A stretch of 64,000 nt of DNA from Schauerella aestuarii (GTDB lineage: Bacteria; Pseudomonadota; Gammaproteobacteria; Burkholderiales; Burkholderiaceae_B): assembly GCF_009866805.1 (NCBI RefSeq), contig NZ_SIZW01000043.1, positions 992,001-1,056,000 on the forward strand, given 5' to 3'. Positions within the stretch are counted from its first letter, which is position 1. Each line of letters opens with the position of its first letter. The notes beneath the pieces are model-generated. The model did not search any database. It was given only the letters and a program-made list of their open reading frames with translations, and was not told where the DNA came from. A program made the translations under genes and the position numbers. Positions 54,877-64,000 of this stretch are shown here, piece by piece.

Positions 54877-56559
54877 TTAGTCGTCGATGCGATTGTCCTT
54901 CGTCTCCTTGACGAACAGTACGCCGATGACGAGGGTCATTACGGCAATGATGATCGGATACCACAAGCCATCGTAGATGTTGCCGGTAGCCGCCACCACG
55001 GCGAACGCGACCGGTGGCAGAAAGCCCCCGAACCAGCCATTACCGATGTGATACGGCAGGCTCATCGACGTGTACCGAATACGGGTCGGGAACATTTCAA
55101 CCAGCATGGCGGCAATCGGTCCGTACACCATCGTCACGTAGAGCACGAGGATGAACAGCATCACGGTCGTCATTACATAGTTGATCTGCGCGGGATCAGC
55201 CTTGGCGGGGTAGCCGTGCGAGCGGATGGACGTGGTCAACGATTTTTCGAGCGTCGCCGTGCGCGCCTTGAAATCCGCCGGGGCCAGGCCCGCGCCTTCG
55301 AACGACGAGAACGATTCGTTGCCGATCTGCACCGTTGCGACGGTGCCTGCCGGCGCGGCGACGTTCTCGTAGTTCACCGAGTTGCGCGCCATGAACGACT
55401 TGAGCACATCGCACGAGCTGGTGAAGGACGAGGTGCCCACCGGGTTGAATTGGAACGAGCACGTCTTCGGATCTGCCGTGACCTTCACTGGAGCGGTCGC
55501 TTGCGCGGTCTCAAGGGCCGGATTGGCAAAGTGGGTGATGGCTTTGAAGATCGGGAAGTAGGTGAGTGCCGCGATAAGGCAGCCCGCCATAATGATCGGC
55601 TTGCGACCGATCTTGTCCGAAAGAATCCCGAACACTACGAAGAACGGGGTCGCCGCGAGCAACGCCACGGCAATCATGATGTTCGCTACGTTGGCGTCGA
55701 GCTTGAGGGTTTGCGTGAGGAAGAAGAGCGAGTAGAACTGACCCGTATACCAGACGACGGCTTGGCCCGCGGTCAGGCCCAGCAACGCCAGGATGACGAG
55801 TTTGAGGTTGGGCCATTGGCCGAACGAATCTTTCAGCGGCGACTTCGAACCCTTGCCTTCTTCTTTCATGCGCTTGAAGGTCGGCGATTCCGAAAGTTGC
55901 AGGCGAATCCAGACTGAAATACCCAGCAGCACCACCGACAGCAGGAACGGAATGCGCCAGCCCCAGGCGCGGAACGCCTCTTCGCCCAGCGCACTGCGCA
56001 CGCCGAGAATGATCAGCAACGAGAGAAACAGACCCAACGTGGCCGTTGTTTGAATCCAGCTGGTGTAGAAGCCCCGGCGTCCTTGTGGCGCATGCTCGGC
56101 CACATAGGTGGCTGCGCCGCCATACTCGCCGCCCAGCGCCAAACCTTGCGCCAGTCGCAAAACGATCAGAATCGCCGGTGCGGCAATCCCAATCGTTTCA
56201 TAGCTGGGCAGCACGCCGACCAGGAAGGTCGACGCGCCCATGATGACGATGGTGATGAGGAAGGTGTATTTGCGACCGACCAGATCGCCCAGCCGGCCGA
56301 AAACCAGAGCGCCGAAGGGGCGAACGGCAAAGCCCGCCGAGAAGGCGAGCAGGGCGAAGATGAATGCTGCTGTGGGATTGACGCCCGAGAAGAAGTGAAC
56401 CGCGATGATCGCCGCGAGCGAGCCGTAAAGGTAAAAGTCATACCATTCGAACACCGTGCCCAATGACGACGCGAAAATGACGCGGCGTTCTTCCTTGGTC
56501 ATGTCACGGTTTGCGGGCTGTGGCGCGCCGGGGCGGGCCATGCTGCTTGCTGTACTCAT
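54877..56559 (-). CDS. MHS-family MFS transporter with a large extracytoplasmic insert
   Basis: A 560-residue metabolite:H+ symporter of the MFS (ShiA/KgtP type): FASSLGTVFEWYDFYLYGSL, RPFGALVFGRLGDLVGRKYT, LRLAQGLALGGEYGGAATYV and, near the end, EMFPTRIRYTSMSLPYHIGN. Between helices 9 and 10 (about residues 345-465) is a soluble insert with two cysteines (DPKTCSFQ and TSSCDVLK) not seen in ShiA or KgtP. Substrates of the family are di- or tricarboxylates and aromatic acids. ATG 56559 (MSTASSMARP) is chosen over 56607. The two-component genes upstream on the same strand suggest inducible carboxylate uptake. Confidence 0.88.
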   Translation of the reverse strand: MSTASSMARPGAPQPANRDMTKEERRVIFASSLGTVFEWYDFYLYGSLAAIIAVHFFSGVNPTAAFIFALLAFSAGFAVRPFGALVFGRLGDLVGRKYTFLITIVIMGASTFLVGVLPSYETIGIAAPAILIVLRLAQGLALGGEYGGAATYVAEHAPQGRRGFYTSWIQTTATLGLFLSLLIILGVRSALGEEAFRAWGWRIPFLLSVVLLGISVWIRLQLSESPTFKRMKEEGKGSKSPLKDSFGQWPNLKLVILALLGLTAGQAVVWYTGQFYSLFFLTQTLKLDANVANIMIAVALLAATPFFVVFGILSDKIGRKPIIMAGCLIAALTYFPIFKAITHFANPALETAQATAPVKVTADPKTCSFQFNPVGTSSFTSSCDVLKSFMARNSVNYENVAAPAGTVATVQIGNESFSSFEGAGLAPADFKARTATLEKSLTTSIRSHGYPAKADPAQINYVMTTVMLFILVLYVTMVYGPIAAMLVEMFPTRIRYTSMSLPYHIGNGWFGGFLPPVAFAVVAATGNIYDGLWYPIIIAVMTLVIGVLFVKETKDNRIDD

Positions 56560-56700
56560 CTGATTGTCTCCTCGTTTTATGCCACCGGCGATCGAGCGCC
56601 GGATCACGCGTTGCGGCTGCTTTGTGAGTGCGGGCCTGCATGCGTAACGACACGTTATGGGCGGTGCCTGACGACACTCTGACGGAGAAGGAAAGATAGC

Positions 56701-56712
56701 TACAAATTTGTA
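56701..56712. promoter_or_regulatory. Perfect palindrome in the transporter promoter region
   Basis: TACAAATTTGTA, a perfect 12 bp palindrome, lies 142 bp upstream of the transporter start and 33 bp after the sensor-kinase stop. Its position suits a regulator or upstream promoter element for the transporter gene. OmpR-type regulators usually prefer direct repeats, so the regulator is open. Confidence 0.4.
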
Positions 56713-56744
56713 ATCAGACGTTTCAAATCGCGGGCATCCTAGGG

Positions 56745-58271
56745 TTAGTCCGAGGCGTGATGCTCGCTGTCGTCCCGATCCACGGCACCTTCAGAGGGAA
56801 AAACGACGCAGATGCGCGTGCCGGGAATGACCCTGCCATCGTGCGTGTTGTCGGTAATCGACACCGTGGCATGGTGGGTGTAAGCAATTTCCTTGACGAT
56901 TGCCAGTCCCAGACCGCTGCCGTCTGAACCGGTGCCCAGTACGCGATAAAACCGATCGAACACACGATCGCGATCCTCCGGTGCGATGCCCGACCCCGAA
57001 TCCTCGACTTCGAGCACAACGCGGTCGCCGCGTTGCATTACCCGAACGGTAATGCGCCCGCCGTGGGGCGTGTAGCGCAAAGCATTGTCGATGAGGTTGT
57101 TCAGCAGTTCCGCCAGAAGAATGGGGTTGCCCTTGATGAGCAAAACGTCTTCATCGCCCTCGAAGCCGAGGTCGGTACCCACCGCCAGCGCCTTGGTCGC
57201 CCAATCGGTGGTCTGCTCGCAGGCAACGGCATTCAGATCGGTCGATGCGAGACCGATGGTGCTCGGGTTCTCGGCATTCGCCAACAGCAGCAACTGGTTG
57301 ACCAGGCGGGTGGCACGCTCCGATCCTTTGACGAGTTGGCGCAGGCTGGACTGCATCTCTTCGGGTGAGGCATCGCGCAGCGCCAGCTCGGCTTGCGTGC
57401 GCAAGCCGGCCAAAGGGGTTTTCAATTGATGGGCCGCGTCGGCCACGAAACGCCGTTGCGCCGATACCGTGCCCGAGAGCCGTTCCAGCAAATCGTTCAT
57501 TGCGGCAATGAGGGGGGCGATCTCCGTTGGCGCGGTGTGCTCCTCCATCGGGGAGAGGTCATCGGGCCGCCGTGCCCGCAGACGCTGCTGCAGGGCGTTG
57601 AGCGGTGCGATGCCGCGCGAGAGGCCGAACCACACCAGCAGCACGGCGATCGGCAGGACGGCAAACTGCGGAATGATCACCCCTTTGATGATGTCATTTG
57701 CCAGCTGGGTCCGCTTTTCGGTGGTTTCGGCCACGACGATCAGGGCGGGCCGGGTGTCGGGCAAGCCCATGTCCACCCAGGTATACGCCAGACGCAGGCC
57801 AAAGCCGCGCAGGGCGTCGTTGCGGTAGATCACCTTGCCCGGTCGCGGCGTCATCGACGCCTGCGGCAACGGCAGTTGCCGGTCACCGCCCAGGTACTCG
57901 CCGCGGTTGCCCAGCACGAGCCAGAACACGCTTTCGGTTTCATTGGCGCGCAGCACGGCTTGGGCCGAGGGCGTCATCTGTAGCACGGTGCGGTTGTTTT
58001 CCACCCGCAGTTGCTGACTCAGCACCGCCAGGTGGTCGCTGAGGGCCTGATCGTAGGGCACGTCGGCAATGTTTTGCGCGACCACATAGGTGATGGCAAC
58101 GCTCATGGGCCACAGCAGGAACAGCGGCGCCAGCATCCAGTCGAGAATCTCGCCCAATAGCGAGCGTCTTGCCTTGGCATAAGTGGGCCCGCGGGCGCCG
58201 CGGCGCATGACAGCCAGCGCCTCCGGGTTGATGGGCCCGGGCGCCGGCCGGCGCCATTTAGGCAGACGCAC
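56745..58271 (-). CDS. Sensor histidine kinase, TctE-like
   Basis: A membrane kinase with two spans (MLAPLFLLWPMSVAITYVVA and VIIPQFAVLPIAVLLVWFGL) flanking a periplasmic sensor domain of about 130 residues, then HAMP-like and HisKA regions (phospho-His in FVADAAHQLKTPLAGLRTQ) and the ATPase domain (LNNLIDNALRYTPHGG; DSGSGIAPEDRDRVFDRFYR; GSGLGLAIVKEIA). The N-terminal start is uncertain: GTG at 58304 or 58271 (chosen) or ATG at 58208. It overlaps the response-regulator gene and likely controls the carboxylate transporter downstream, as TctDE does. Confidence 0.9.
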   Translation of the reverse strand: MRLPKWRRPAPGPINPEALAVMRRGARGPTYAKARRSLLGEILDWMLAPLFLLWPMSVAITYVVAQNIADVPYDQALSDHLAVLSQQLRVENNRTVLQMTPSAQAVLRANETESVFWLVLGNRGEYLGGDRQLPLPQASMTPRPGKVIYRNDALRGFGLRLAYTWVDMGLPDTRPALIVVAETTEKRTQLANDIIKGVIIPQFAVLPIAVLLVWFGLSRGIAPLNALQQRLRARRPDDLSPMEEHTAPTEIAPLIAAMNDLLERLSGTVSAQRRFVADAAHQLKTPLAGLRTQAELALRDASPEEMQSSLRQLVKGSERATRLVNQLLLLANAENPSTIGLASTDLNAVACEQTTDWATKALAVGTDLGFEGDEDVLLIKGNPILLAELLNNLIDNALRYTPHGGRITVRVMQRGDRVVLEVEDSGSGIAPEDRDRVFDRFYRVLGTGSDGSGLGLAIVKEIAYTHHATVSITDNTHDGRVIPGTRICVVFPSEGAVDRDDSEHHASD

Positions 58272-58938
58272 CCGGTTCTCGCTCGAGGCAGTATCCCAGG
58301 CCACGCACGGTCATGATCTTGACCCCGCTGGGTTCGAGCTTGCGTCGCAGGCGATGCACATAGACTTCGATCGCATTGGTGCTCACTTCCTCGCCCCATT
58401 CACAGAGGTGATCGACGACCTGTGTCTTGCTCACCATGCGGCCGCTGCGCGTGAGCAGAATCTCGAGCAGGCTGACTTCGCGCGCCGAGAGATCCAGCGG
58501 CTGGTCGCCCACCGTCGCCACGCGGCCCGTCTGGTCGAACACCAGCTTGCCGTGGCGGATGACGGTCGCGCCGCCGCCCGCGCCGCGGCGAGTGAGCGCG
58601 CGCACGCGCGCTTCGAGCTCAGAGAGGGCAAATGGCTTGGCCATGTAGTCGTCAGCACCGAGATCGAGTCCTTTCACGCGCTGATCGATGCCGTCGGCTG
58701 CCGTCAATATCAATACGGGCAAGCGTGAATTGCGGGCGCGCAACCGGCGCAGTACTTCAAGCCCGGTCAGTTGAGGCAGACCAAGATCGAGGATCAGGAG
58801 ATCGAATTCCTGGGCGGTCAGCGCGGAGTCGGCGGACAGCCCGTCATTGACGGCGTCGACGGCATAGCCGCCTTGCCGCAGGGAGCGTGACAGGCCATCG
58901 GCCAGGATGCTGTCGTCTTCGGCGATCAGAATGCGCAT
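58258..58938 (-). CDS. OmpR/PhoB-type response regulator, TctD-like
   Basis: A 226-residue regulator: receiver domain with acidic pocket (LIAEDDS), phospho-acceptor Asp51 in LLILDLGLPQ, Thr in ILTAADG and Lys in YMAKPFA; then a winged-helix DNA-binding domain (REVSLLEILLTRSGRMVSKT; EVYVHRLRRKLEPSGVKIMT; VRGLGYCLE). It is the partner of the adjacent kinase, whose gene it overlaps. Upstream is the recA promoter region, transcribed the other way. Confidence 0.95.
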   Translation of the reverse strand: MRILIAEDDSILADGLSRSLRQGGYAVDAVNDGLSADSALTAQEFDLLILDLGLPQLTGLEVLRRLRARNSRLPVLILTAADGIDQRVKGLDLGADDYMAKPFALSELEARVRALTRRGAGGGATVIRHGKLVFDQTGRVATVGDQPLDLSAREVSLLEILLTRSGRMVSKTQVVDHLCEWGEEVSTNAIEVYVHRLRRKLEPSGVKIMTVRGLGYCLEREPGASA

Positions 58939-59039
58939 GGTGTGGGCAACACGTAACGTCCATGAGGAAGGAGTAGGGTACGGATTCTGGCATAGGTCCA
59001 GCGGCCTGCACAGCGTCCGACGCGTGGCAATTTAGTGCA

Positions 59040-59059
59040 TACTGTTTTTCTATACAGTA
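59040..59059 (+). promoter_or_regulatory. LexA box in the recA promoter
   Basis: TACTGT-N8-ACAGTA with a perfect CTGT-N8-ACAG core. It overlaps the -10 hexamer TATAAT at 59058-59063, so LexA binding would block recA transcription until DNA damage. The -35 is weak (GTGCAT at 59035-59040). Confidence 0.92.
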
Positions 59060-59167
59060 TAATGCGATGCAATAATGGCTTCGTCATTCAAGCCCGCAGG
59101 ATTTGCCGAGCGGGCCTTATCTTCACCCGGATCATTCACCCCCGGATCAGTCAAGGACAGCACACAC

Positions 59168-60235
59168 ATGGACGACAAGACCAGCAAAGCCGCTTCTGCC
59201 GAAAAGAGCAAGGCGTTGGCGGCCGCGCTTTCGCAGATCGAAAAGCAGTTCGGCAAAGGGTCGATCATGCGGTATGGCGACAATCAGGTGTCGCACGACA
59301 TCCAGGTCGTCTCCACCGGTTCGCTGGGCCTGGACATCGCGCTGGGCATCGGTGGCCTGCCGCGCGGCCGCGTGATCGAGGTCTATGGTCCCGAATCGTC
59401 GGGTAAGACCACGCTCACGCTGCAAGTCATCGCCGAAATGCAGAAGATCGGCGGCACCTGCGCGTTCGTCGATGCCGAGCACGCGCTCGATGTCCAGTAT
59501 GCCAACAAGTTGGGCGTCAACCTCACCGACCTGCTGATTTCCCAGCCGGATACGGGCGAACAGGCCCTTGAGATCACCGACGCGCTCGTGCGCTCGGGTT
59601 CGGTGGACCTGATTGTTATCGACTCGGTGGCGGCACTTGTGCCCAAGGCCGAAATCGAAGGCGAAATGGGCGATTCGTTGCCGGGCTTGCAAGCCCGTCT
59701 GATGAGCCAGGCGCTGCGTAAGCTCACGGCCAGCATCAAGCGTACGAACTGCATGGTGATCTTCATCAACCAGATTCGCATGAAGATCGGCGTAATGTTC
59801 GGCAACCCCGAAACCACCACTGGCGGCAATGCGCTCAAGTTTTACGCATCGGTGCGCCTGGATATTCGTCGTATCGGCGCCATCAAGAAGGCCGAAGAAG
59901 TGATCGGCAACGAAACCCGCGTCAAGATCGTCAAGAACAAGGTCGCGCCGCCGTTCAAGCAGGCCGAGTTCGACATCATGTACGGTGCAGGCATTTCGCG
60001 TGAAGGTGAGATCATCGATCTGGGCGTGCAAGCCGGCGTGGTTGATAAAGCGGGTGCCTGGTACAGCTACAACGGCAATCGCATCGGTCAAGGCAAGGAC
60101 AACGTGCGTGAGTACCTGAAAGAGCACGTCAATATCGCCATCGAAATCGAAAACAAGGTGCGCGAGAATCAGGGCATCGTCAGCCGCGCCGCCGCTTTCC
60201 CGGCCTCTGAAGTCGAGAAGGAAGAAGCCGAGTAA
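59168..60235 (+). CDS. recA: Recombinase RecA
   Basis: ATP-dependent strand-exchange protein and SOS co-protease. Walker A is GPESSGKTT (74-82), Walker [13 protein letters not shown], the MAW-like region and L2 loop are [20 protein letters not shown]. The length of 355 residues is typical. The ATG at 59168 ([10 protein letters not shown]) follows AAGGA; the frame reaches back to 59075 but earlier residues are not RecA-like. It is LexA-controlled and followed by a hairpin and recX. Confidence 0.98.
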   Translation: MDDKTSKAASAEKSKALAAALSQIEKQFGKGSIMRYGDNQVSHDIQVVSTGSLGLDIALGIGGLPRGRVIEVYGPESSGKTTLTLQVIAEMQKIGGTCAFVDAEHALDVQYANKLGVNLTDLLISQPDTGEQALEITDALVRSGSVDLIVIDSVAALVPKAEIEGEMGDSLPGLQARLMSQALRKLTASIKRTNCMVIFINQIRMKIGVMFGNPETTTGGNALKFYASVRLDIRRIGAIKKAEEVIGNETRVKIVKNKVAPPFKQAEFDIMYGAGISREGEIIDLGVQAGVVDKAGAWYSYNGNRIGQGKDNVREYLKEHVNIAIEIENKVRENQGIVSRAAAFPASEVEKEEAE

Positions 60236-60268
60236 GCCGTTCGCGGGAATGCACGCGTTCGACGTCGA

Positions 60269-60303
60269 TCGCCGGCTGGTCTCAGGGCTACAGCCGGCGA
60301 TTT
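60269..60303 (+). terminator. Hairpin between recA and recX
   Basis: A perfect 10 bp stem, TCGCCGGCTG (60269-60278) with CAGCCGGCGA (60291-60300), a 12-nt loop and a three-T tail. Read-through to recX at a low level is likely, as known for recA-recX in other bacteria. Confidence 0.65.
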
Positions 60304-60328
60304 GCGTTGTATGGGATGAGGGGTAGGG

Positions 60329-60952
60329 ATGTCGCGTGATGTCGACGATGACGACGATGAAGATTTCGAAACGCTGGCGCCTGCAGTTGCCGCTAAGGTA
60401 ACCGGCAGGGCGGCGCGCGAAGCCGCGCCCGCCGATCCGCCTGCATTCGAACGCACCTCGGAAAGAAAGATCGAACCCAAAGCTCGCAAGGGTCGGCAGC
60501 TTTCGCTTAAAGCGCGCGCTGTCGGCTTTCTGTCGCGCCGCGAGCATTCGCGTCAAGAGCTCGCGCGCAAATTGAAGCCGCACGTGGAAGAGACAGATAA
60601 CCTCGATGCCACGCTCGATGCGCTCGAGCGCGAAGGGTGGCTGTCCACCGAGCGCTACGCGCTCAGTCTGGTGCATCGCAGGTCCACATCGCGCGGCACC
60701 TCGCGCATCGTCTCGGAGTTGCGCCAGAACGGCGTCGACGATCATCAGATCGCCGAGCTCAAGTCCACGTTGCGAGATAGCGAACCCGCGCGCGCGCGCG
60801 AGGTCTGGCAAAAGAAATTCAAAGGCGAGCGCCCGGCAGACGCCACCCAGTACGCCAAGCAGGCGCGCTTTCTGGCGGCACGCGGATTTTCCTCCGATGT
60901 CGTGCGCAATATCGTCGGTGGCCGCGGGGGCGACGTCGAGGATATGGACTAG
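60329..60952 (+). CDS. recX: RecA regulator RecX
   Basis: A 207-residue inhibitor that caps RecA filaments. The N-terminal 55 residues are acidic then Ala/Pro-rich and disordered; the helical RecX repeats follow (KARAVGFLSRREHSRQELAR; LDALEREGWLSTERYALSLV; RARFLAARGFSSDVVRNIV-like ARFLAARGFSSDVVRNIVGG). The start has GGGGTAGGG upstream. Its TAG stop overlaps the stop of the convergent metR gene within CTAG. Confidence 0.92.
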   Translation: MSRDVDDDDDEDFETLAPAVAAKVTGRAAREAAPADPPAFERTSERKIEPKARKGRQLSLKARAVGFLSRREHSRQELARKLKPHVEETDNLDATLDALEREGWLSTERYALSLVHRRSTSRGTSRIVSELRQNGVDDHQIAELKSTLRDSEPARAREVWQKKFKGERPADATQYAKQARFLAARGFSSDVVRNIVGGRGGDVEDMD

Positions 60953-61866
60953 CGGGCCGACTTGATTCCGGTCAAATCCCGAAAGCACACCTCGCGCGCT
61001 ATCGTCAGGAAATCCGAGATGAACGACGACGCTTCATCTTCAACGCGTACCGCCGCATAGAGGGTACGCCACACGCCGTGTGGTCCCAGATGGCAGGTGC
61101 GCAGCCACTCCTGATCGATGTACTCCGTAAGCGCCCAATTGGGCAATGCCGCCACACCGCGATTGCTCGCAATCAATTGCGCGATGATGGGGGTGAGCTC
61201 TGCGCGGCGAATCGCTGCCGGCTCCACGTCGGCGTCGTCCAGGAACGCCGTGAAGATATCGAGCCGCTGGCGATCCACGGGATACGTAATCAAGGTTTGA
61301 TCGGCAAGTTGCTCTGGCGCGATGTGGCGGTGTGCGGATAACGGGTTTGCCGACGATACCGCCAATACCAACTCGTACTTGAAAAGCGGCGCGTAGTGCA
61401 CCGCCTCGAGCGGTTGTGGGTCCGAGGTGATCACCAGATCGAGATCGCCCCGGACGAGCGCGGGCAGGGGGGCGAAGGAAAACGCCGCCGACAAGTCCAG
61501 TGCCACGTCGGGCCACTGCACGCGGAACGCATCCAGAGCCGGCATCAGCCATTGAAAGCAGGAATGGCAATCGATCGCCAAGTGCAGACGCCCCGTTCGC
61601 CCAGCCGCCAGTTTCTGCAGTTCCCGCTCCGTGGCCTTGATCCGCGGCAGCACGTCGTCGGCCAGCGCCAGCACCCGCAACCCCGCTGTGGTCAGCCGTG
61701 CAGGCCGCGTGCGGCGATTGAGCAGCGGGGTGCCCAACCGGGATTCCAGTTCACGCAGCTGATGCGACAAGGCCGACTGCGTGAGGTGCAGCCGCTCGGC
61801 AGCTTCGAGCAGGCTGCCGCCATCACGGATGGCAGCCAAGGTTTCCAGGTGTCGAACTTCGAGCAT
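60949..61866 (-). CDS. metR: LysR-type regulator MetR
   Basis: A 305-residue LysR regulator with the winged helix (MLEVRHLETLAAIRDGGSLL; RLHLTQSALSHQLRELESRL) and the MetR-type effector domain (DCHSCFQWLMPALDAFRVQW; LPNWALTEYIDQEW). MetR activates metE with homocysteine as co-effector. It is divergent from metE with 116 bp between the starts and a MetR-consensus box just upstream, allowing autoregulation and activation of metE. Confidence 0.94.
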   Translation of the reverse strand: MLEVRHLETLAAIRDGGSLLEAAERLHLTQSALSHQLRELESRLGTPLLNRRTRPARLTTAGLRVLALADDVLPRIKATERELQKLAAGRTGRLHLAIDCHSCFQWLMPALDAFRVQWPDVALDLSAAFSFAPLPALVRGDLDLVITSDPQPLEAVHYAPLFKYELVLAVSSANPLSAHRHIAPEQLADQTLITYPVDRQRLDIFTAFLDDADVEPAAIRRAELTPIIAQLIASNRGVAALPNWALTEYIDQEWLRTCHLGPHGVWRTLYAAVRVEDEASSFISDFLTIAREVCFRDLTGIKSAR

Positions 61867-61878
61867 GGGGAATCAGTA

Positions 61879-61891
61879 TGAATTTAATTCA
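61879..61891. promoter_or_regulatory. Predicted MetR binding site
   Basis: TGAATTTAATTCA is an exact match to the MetR consensus TGAA-N5-TTCA. It lies 12 bp before the metR start and 91 bp before metE, in the shared divergent promoter region. Confidence 0.8.
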
Positions 61892-61982
61892 TTCATTAGA
61901 CGAAAACATTGATTTTGATTCAAGCGAAAACGTGTTCAGAATGTCGTGTGTTGAAGATAATTTGTCTTAAAGAGATAACGAC

Positions 61983-64000
61983 ATGACCCAAATTCATAAT
62001 CTTGGCTTTCCCCGAATCGGCGCCCAGCGCGAGCTCAAGCACGCAGTTGAGGCCTATTGGGCCGGGAAGTCGGATGCGGCTGCCCTCGAATCCACAGCGC
62101 GCGACCTGCGCGCGCGGCACTGGGCAATTCAGGCCGAGGCCGGCGTCGACTTGATTCCCGTCGGGGATTTCGCGTGGTACGACCATATCCTCGAATGGTC
62201 CACGCTGCTGGGTGCGGTACCTGCCCGGTTTGCCCAGGCGGCAGCCCAGCCGGTTTCGCTCGATACCTTGTTTCGTATGGGCCGGGGACGCGCCCCGACA
62301 GGCACCCCGGCAGCAGCGTGCGAAATGACCAAGTGGTTCGACACCAACTATCACTACATCGTGCCGGAGCTCACGCCCCAGCAGACCTTCCGCATTGCGC
62401 GCGAATCGTTGTTCGACCAGGTCAAAGAAGCCCAGGCGCTGGGCCATGCGGTCAAGCCGGTCATCCCGGGTCCCTTGACCTGGTTGTGGCTGGGCAAGGG
62501 CGACGCCTTCGGTGGCGGTGCCAGCGATACCGCAAAACTCGATCTGTTGACCGCATTGGTGCCCGTGTACAAGCAAGTCCTGGCGCGCCTGGCTGAGCAA
62601 GGCGTGACGTGGGTGCAGATCGACGAACCGATTCTCGTCCTCGACCTGCCCCAGGCGTGGCGCGACGCGTTCGAATCCGTGTATGCCGAGTTGACGGCGA
62701 CTGCAGCGCCCAAGCTGTTGTTGGCCACGTACTTCGGTGGCTTGGGCGACAATCTGGCCACGGCGGGCGCCTTGCCCGTCGCCGGCCTGCATATCGATCT
62801 GGTGCGCGCACCCGAGCAGCTGGACGCTGTGCTGAGCGTGCTGCGCGACGATCAGGTGCTGTCGGCCGGGGTGATCAGCGGGCGCAATATCTGGCGTACT
62901 GACCTCGATGCCGTGCAGTCCACATTGGCGGCTGCTCGAAATCTGGGTGAGAGACTGTGGCTGGCGCCGTCGTGCTCCTTGCTGCATGTGCCGGTCGACC
63001 TCGCTTTCGAGACGGATCTCGATGCAGAGCTCAAGAGCTGGCTGTCGTACGCGACGCAAAAGCTGCACGAATTGAATGGCCTGCGACTGGCCGTGGACGG
63101 TGTTGCCGATGAGGCGACCACGGCGGCACTGAAGCAACAGGCGGCTGCGATCGCCGCGCGCCGCACGTCGACGCGCATTCATAATGCGGCGGTGACGCGC
63201 CGGATGGCCGCCGCCGCCGAGGTGTCGCGTGACCGCGCACCTTTCGACTCGCGCATTGCGTCGCAGCAAAAGGGCTTGAATCTCCCGGCCTATCCCACGA
63301 CCACGATCGGTTCGTTTCCTCAGACGGCCGAAATCCGCAAGCTGCGTCGCGATTGGAAGACGGGGGCGTTGACGGATTCGGCTTACGAGAAGGCGATCCG
63401 CCAGGAGATCGAAACAGTCGTTCGTTTTCAAGAGCGAATTGGGCTGGATGTATTGGTTCATGGCGAACCCGAGCGTAACGACATGGTCGAGTACTTCGGC
63501 GAATTGATGGCGGGGTTCGCTTTTACGCAGAACGGCTGGGTGCAAAGCTATGGCTCGCGGTGCGTGAAGCCGCCGATCATCTTTGGCGATGTGGCGCGGC
63601 CCGCACCGATGACGGTGGGTTGGTCGTCGTATGCCCAGTCGTTGACCGAAAAACCGGTGAAGGGCATGTTGACTGGCCCGGTCACGATCCTGCAGTGGTC
63701 GTTCGTGCGCGACGACCAGCCGCGCGAAGAGACCTGCCGCCAGTTGGCGCTCGCGCTGCGCGATGAGGTGGTCGACCTCGAGCAGGCCGGCATCCGGGTG
63801 ATCCAGATCGATGAACCCGCGTTCCGTGAAGGCTTGCCGTTGCGTCAAACGGAATGGGCGGCGTATCTCGATTGGGCCGTCGATTGCTTCCGCCTGTCCA
63901 CGGCTGGCGTGGCCGATGACACGCAGATCCACACCCATATGTGCTATTCGGAGTTCAACGACATCATCGGTTCGATCGCCGCCATGGATGCCGATGTGAT
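61983..64000 (+). CDS. metE: Cobalamin-independent methionine synthase (3' end outside window)
   Basis: The frame is open from ATG 61983 to the right edge (672 codons) and so is incomplete. It transfers the methyl group of 5-methyl-tetrahydropteroyl-triglutamate to homocysteine. Visible are the MetE start [20 protein letters not shown], the N-terminal barrel ([27 protein letters not shown]), the central [20 protein letters not shown] and the C-terminal barrel up to [30 protein letters not shown] and the zinc-ligand region [23 protein letters not shown] precedes the start. Activation by MetR is expected. Confidence 0.96.
   Translation, partial: MTQIHNLGFPRIGAQRELKHAVEAYWAGKSDAAALESTARDLRARHWAIQAEAGVDLIPVGDFAWYDHILEWSTLLGAVPARFAQAAAQPVSLDTLFRMGRGRAPTGTPAAACEMTKWFDTNYHYIVPELTPQQTFRIARESLFDQVKEAQALGHAVKPVIPGPLTWLWLGKGDAFGGGASDTAKLDLLTALVPVYKQVLARLAEQGVTWVQIDEPILVLDLPQAWRDAFESVYAELTATAAPKLLLATYFGGLGDNLATAGALPVAGLHIDLVRAPEQLDAVLSVLRDDQVLSAGVISGRNIWRTDLDAVQSTLAAARNLGERLWLAPSCSLLHVPVDLAFETDLDAELKSWLSYATQKLHELNGLRLAVDGVADEATTAALKQQAAAIAARRTSTRIHNAAVTRRMAAAAEVSRDRAPFDSRIASQQKGLNLPAYPTTTIGSFPQTAEIRKLRRDWKTGALTDSAYEKAIRQEIETVVRFQERIGLDVLVHGEPERNDMVEYFGELMAGFAFTQNGWVQSYGSRCVKPPIIFGDVARPAPMTVGWSSYAQSLTEKPVKGMLTGPVTILQWSFVRDDQPREETCRQLALALRDEVVDLEQAGIRVIQIDEPAFREGLPLRQTEWAAYLDWAVDCFRLSTAGVADDTQIHTHMCYSEFNDIIGSIAAMDADV

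Noticed and set aside
61920-63938. 672-codon minus-strand open frame opposite metE
   Set aside because: The plus strand encodes unmistakable MetE in full register; the antisense frame has no recognisable domain and no start signal.

Overview
The window is chromosomal DNA from a GC-rich betaproteobacterium of the order Burkholderiales, possibly Alcaligenaceae-like. This rests on gene order and family content, not on a database search. The indicators are the run ispG-hisS-TPR protein-bamB-der-hisC-hfq-hflX-hflK-hflC-hisZ-purA, then rpsU-dnaG-rpoD, recA-recX, and metR divergent from metE. No insertion sequence, integrase, phage module or CRISPR array was seen.

Layout. 1-20.1 kb is a dense, almost entirely plus-strand housekeeping block: isoprenoid synthesis (ispG), histidyl-tRNA synthetase and the HisZ paralogue, outer-membrane assembly (bamB), ribosome GTPases (der, hflX), Hfq, the HflKC membrane protease regulator, purA, primase and the primary sigma factor. 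It ends with tRNA-Ile(CAU), a strong terminator and a short tandem-repeat array. 20.4-41 kb is a looser accessory stretch. It is dominated by small secreted, lipoprotein or disordered hydrophilic proteins (two DUF4142 proteins, CsbD, entericidin, several proline-rich peptides). Interspersed are a membrane diguanylate cyclase, glycogen phosphorylase, an aldo/keto reductase, an AsmA-like protein, a PrmC-like methyltransferase and two flavoproteins. Several unrelated short tandem repeats and a second perfect LexA box also lie here.

41-46 kb carries an aspartate carbamoyltransferase with an N-terminal helix-turn-helix extension, directly followed by an ECF sigma/anti-sigma pair, a DUF4394 protein and RdgC. 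46.2-54.4 kb is a TetR regulator divergent from a nine-gene, mostly overlapping operon: two chalcone-isomerase-like proteins, a flavin amine oxidase, DUF1365, a cyclopropane-fatty-acid-synthase-like methyltransferase, an MFS carrier, a DUF3833 lipoprotein, an SDR and a SnoaL-like protein. I read it as a membrane-lipid-modification system. It is followed by a candidate structured ncRNA on the minus strand, an MHS-type carboxylate transporter and a TctDE-like two-component system.

59-64 kb holds LexA-controlled recA with recX, then metR and the 5' two thirds of metE, which runs off the window. The first gene (RodZ-like) is cut at the left edge.
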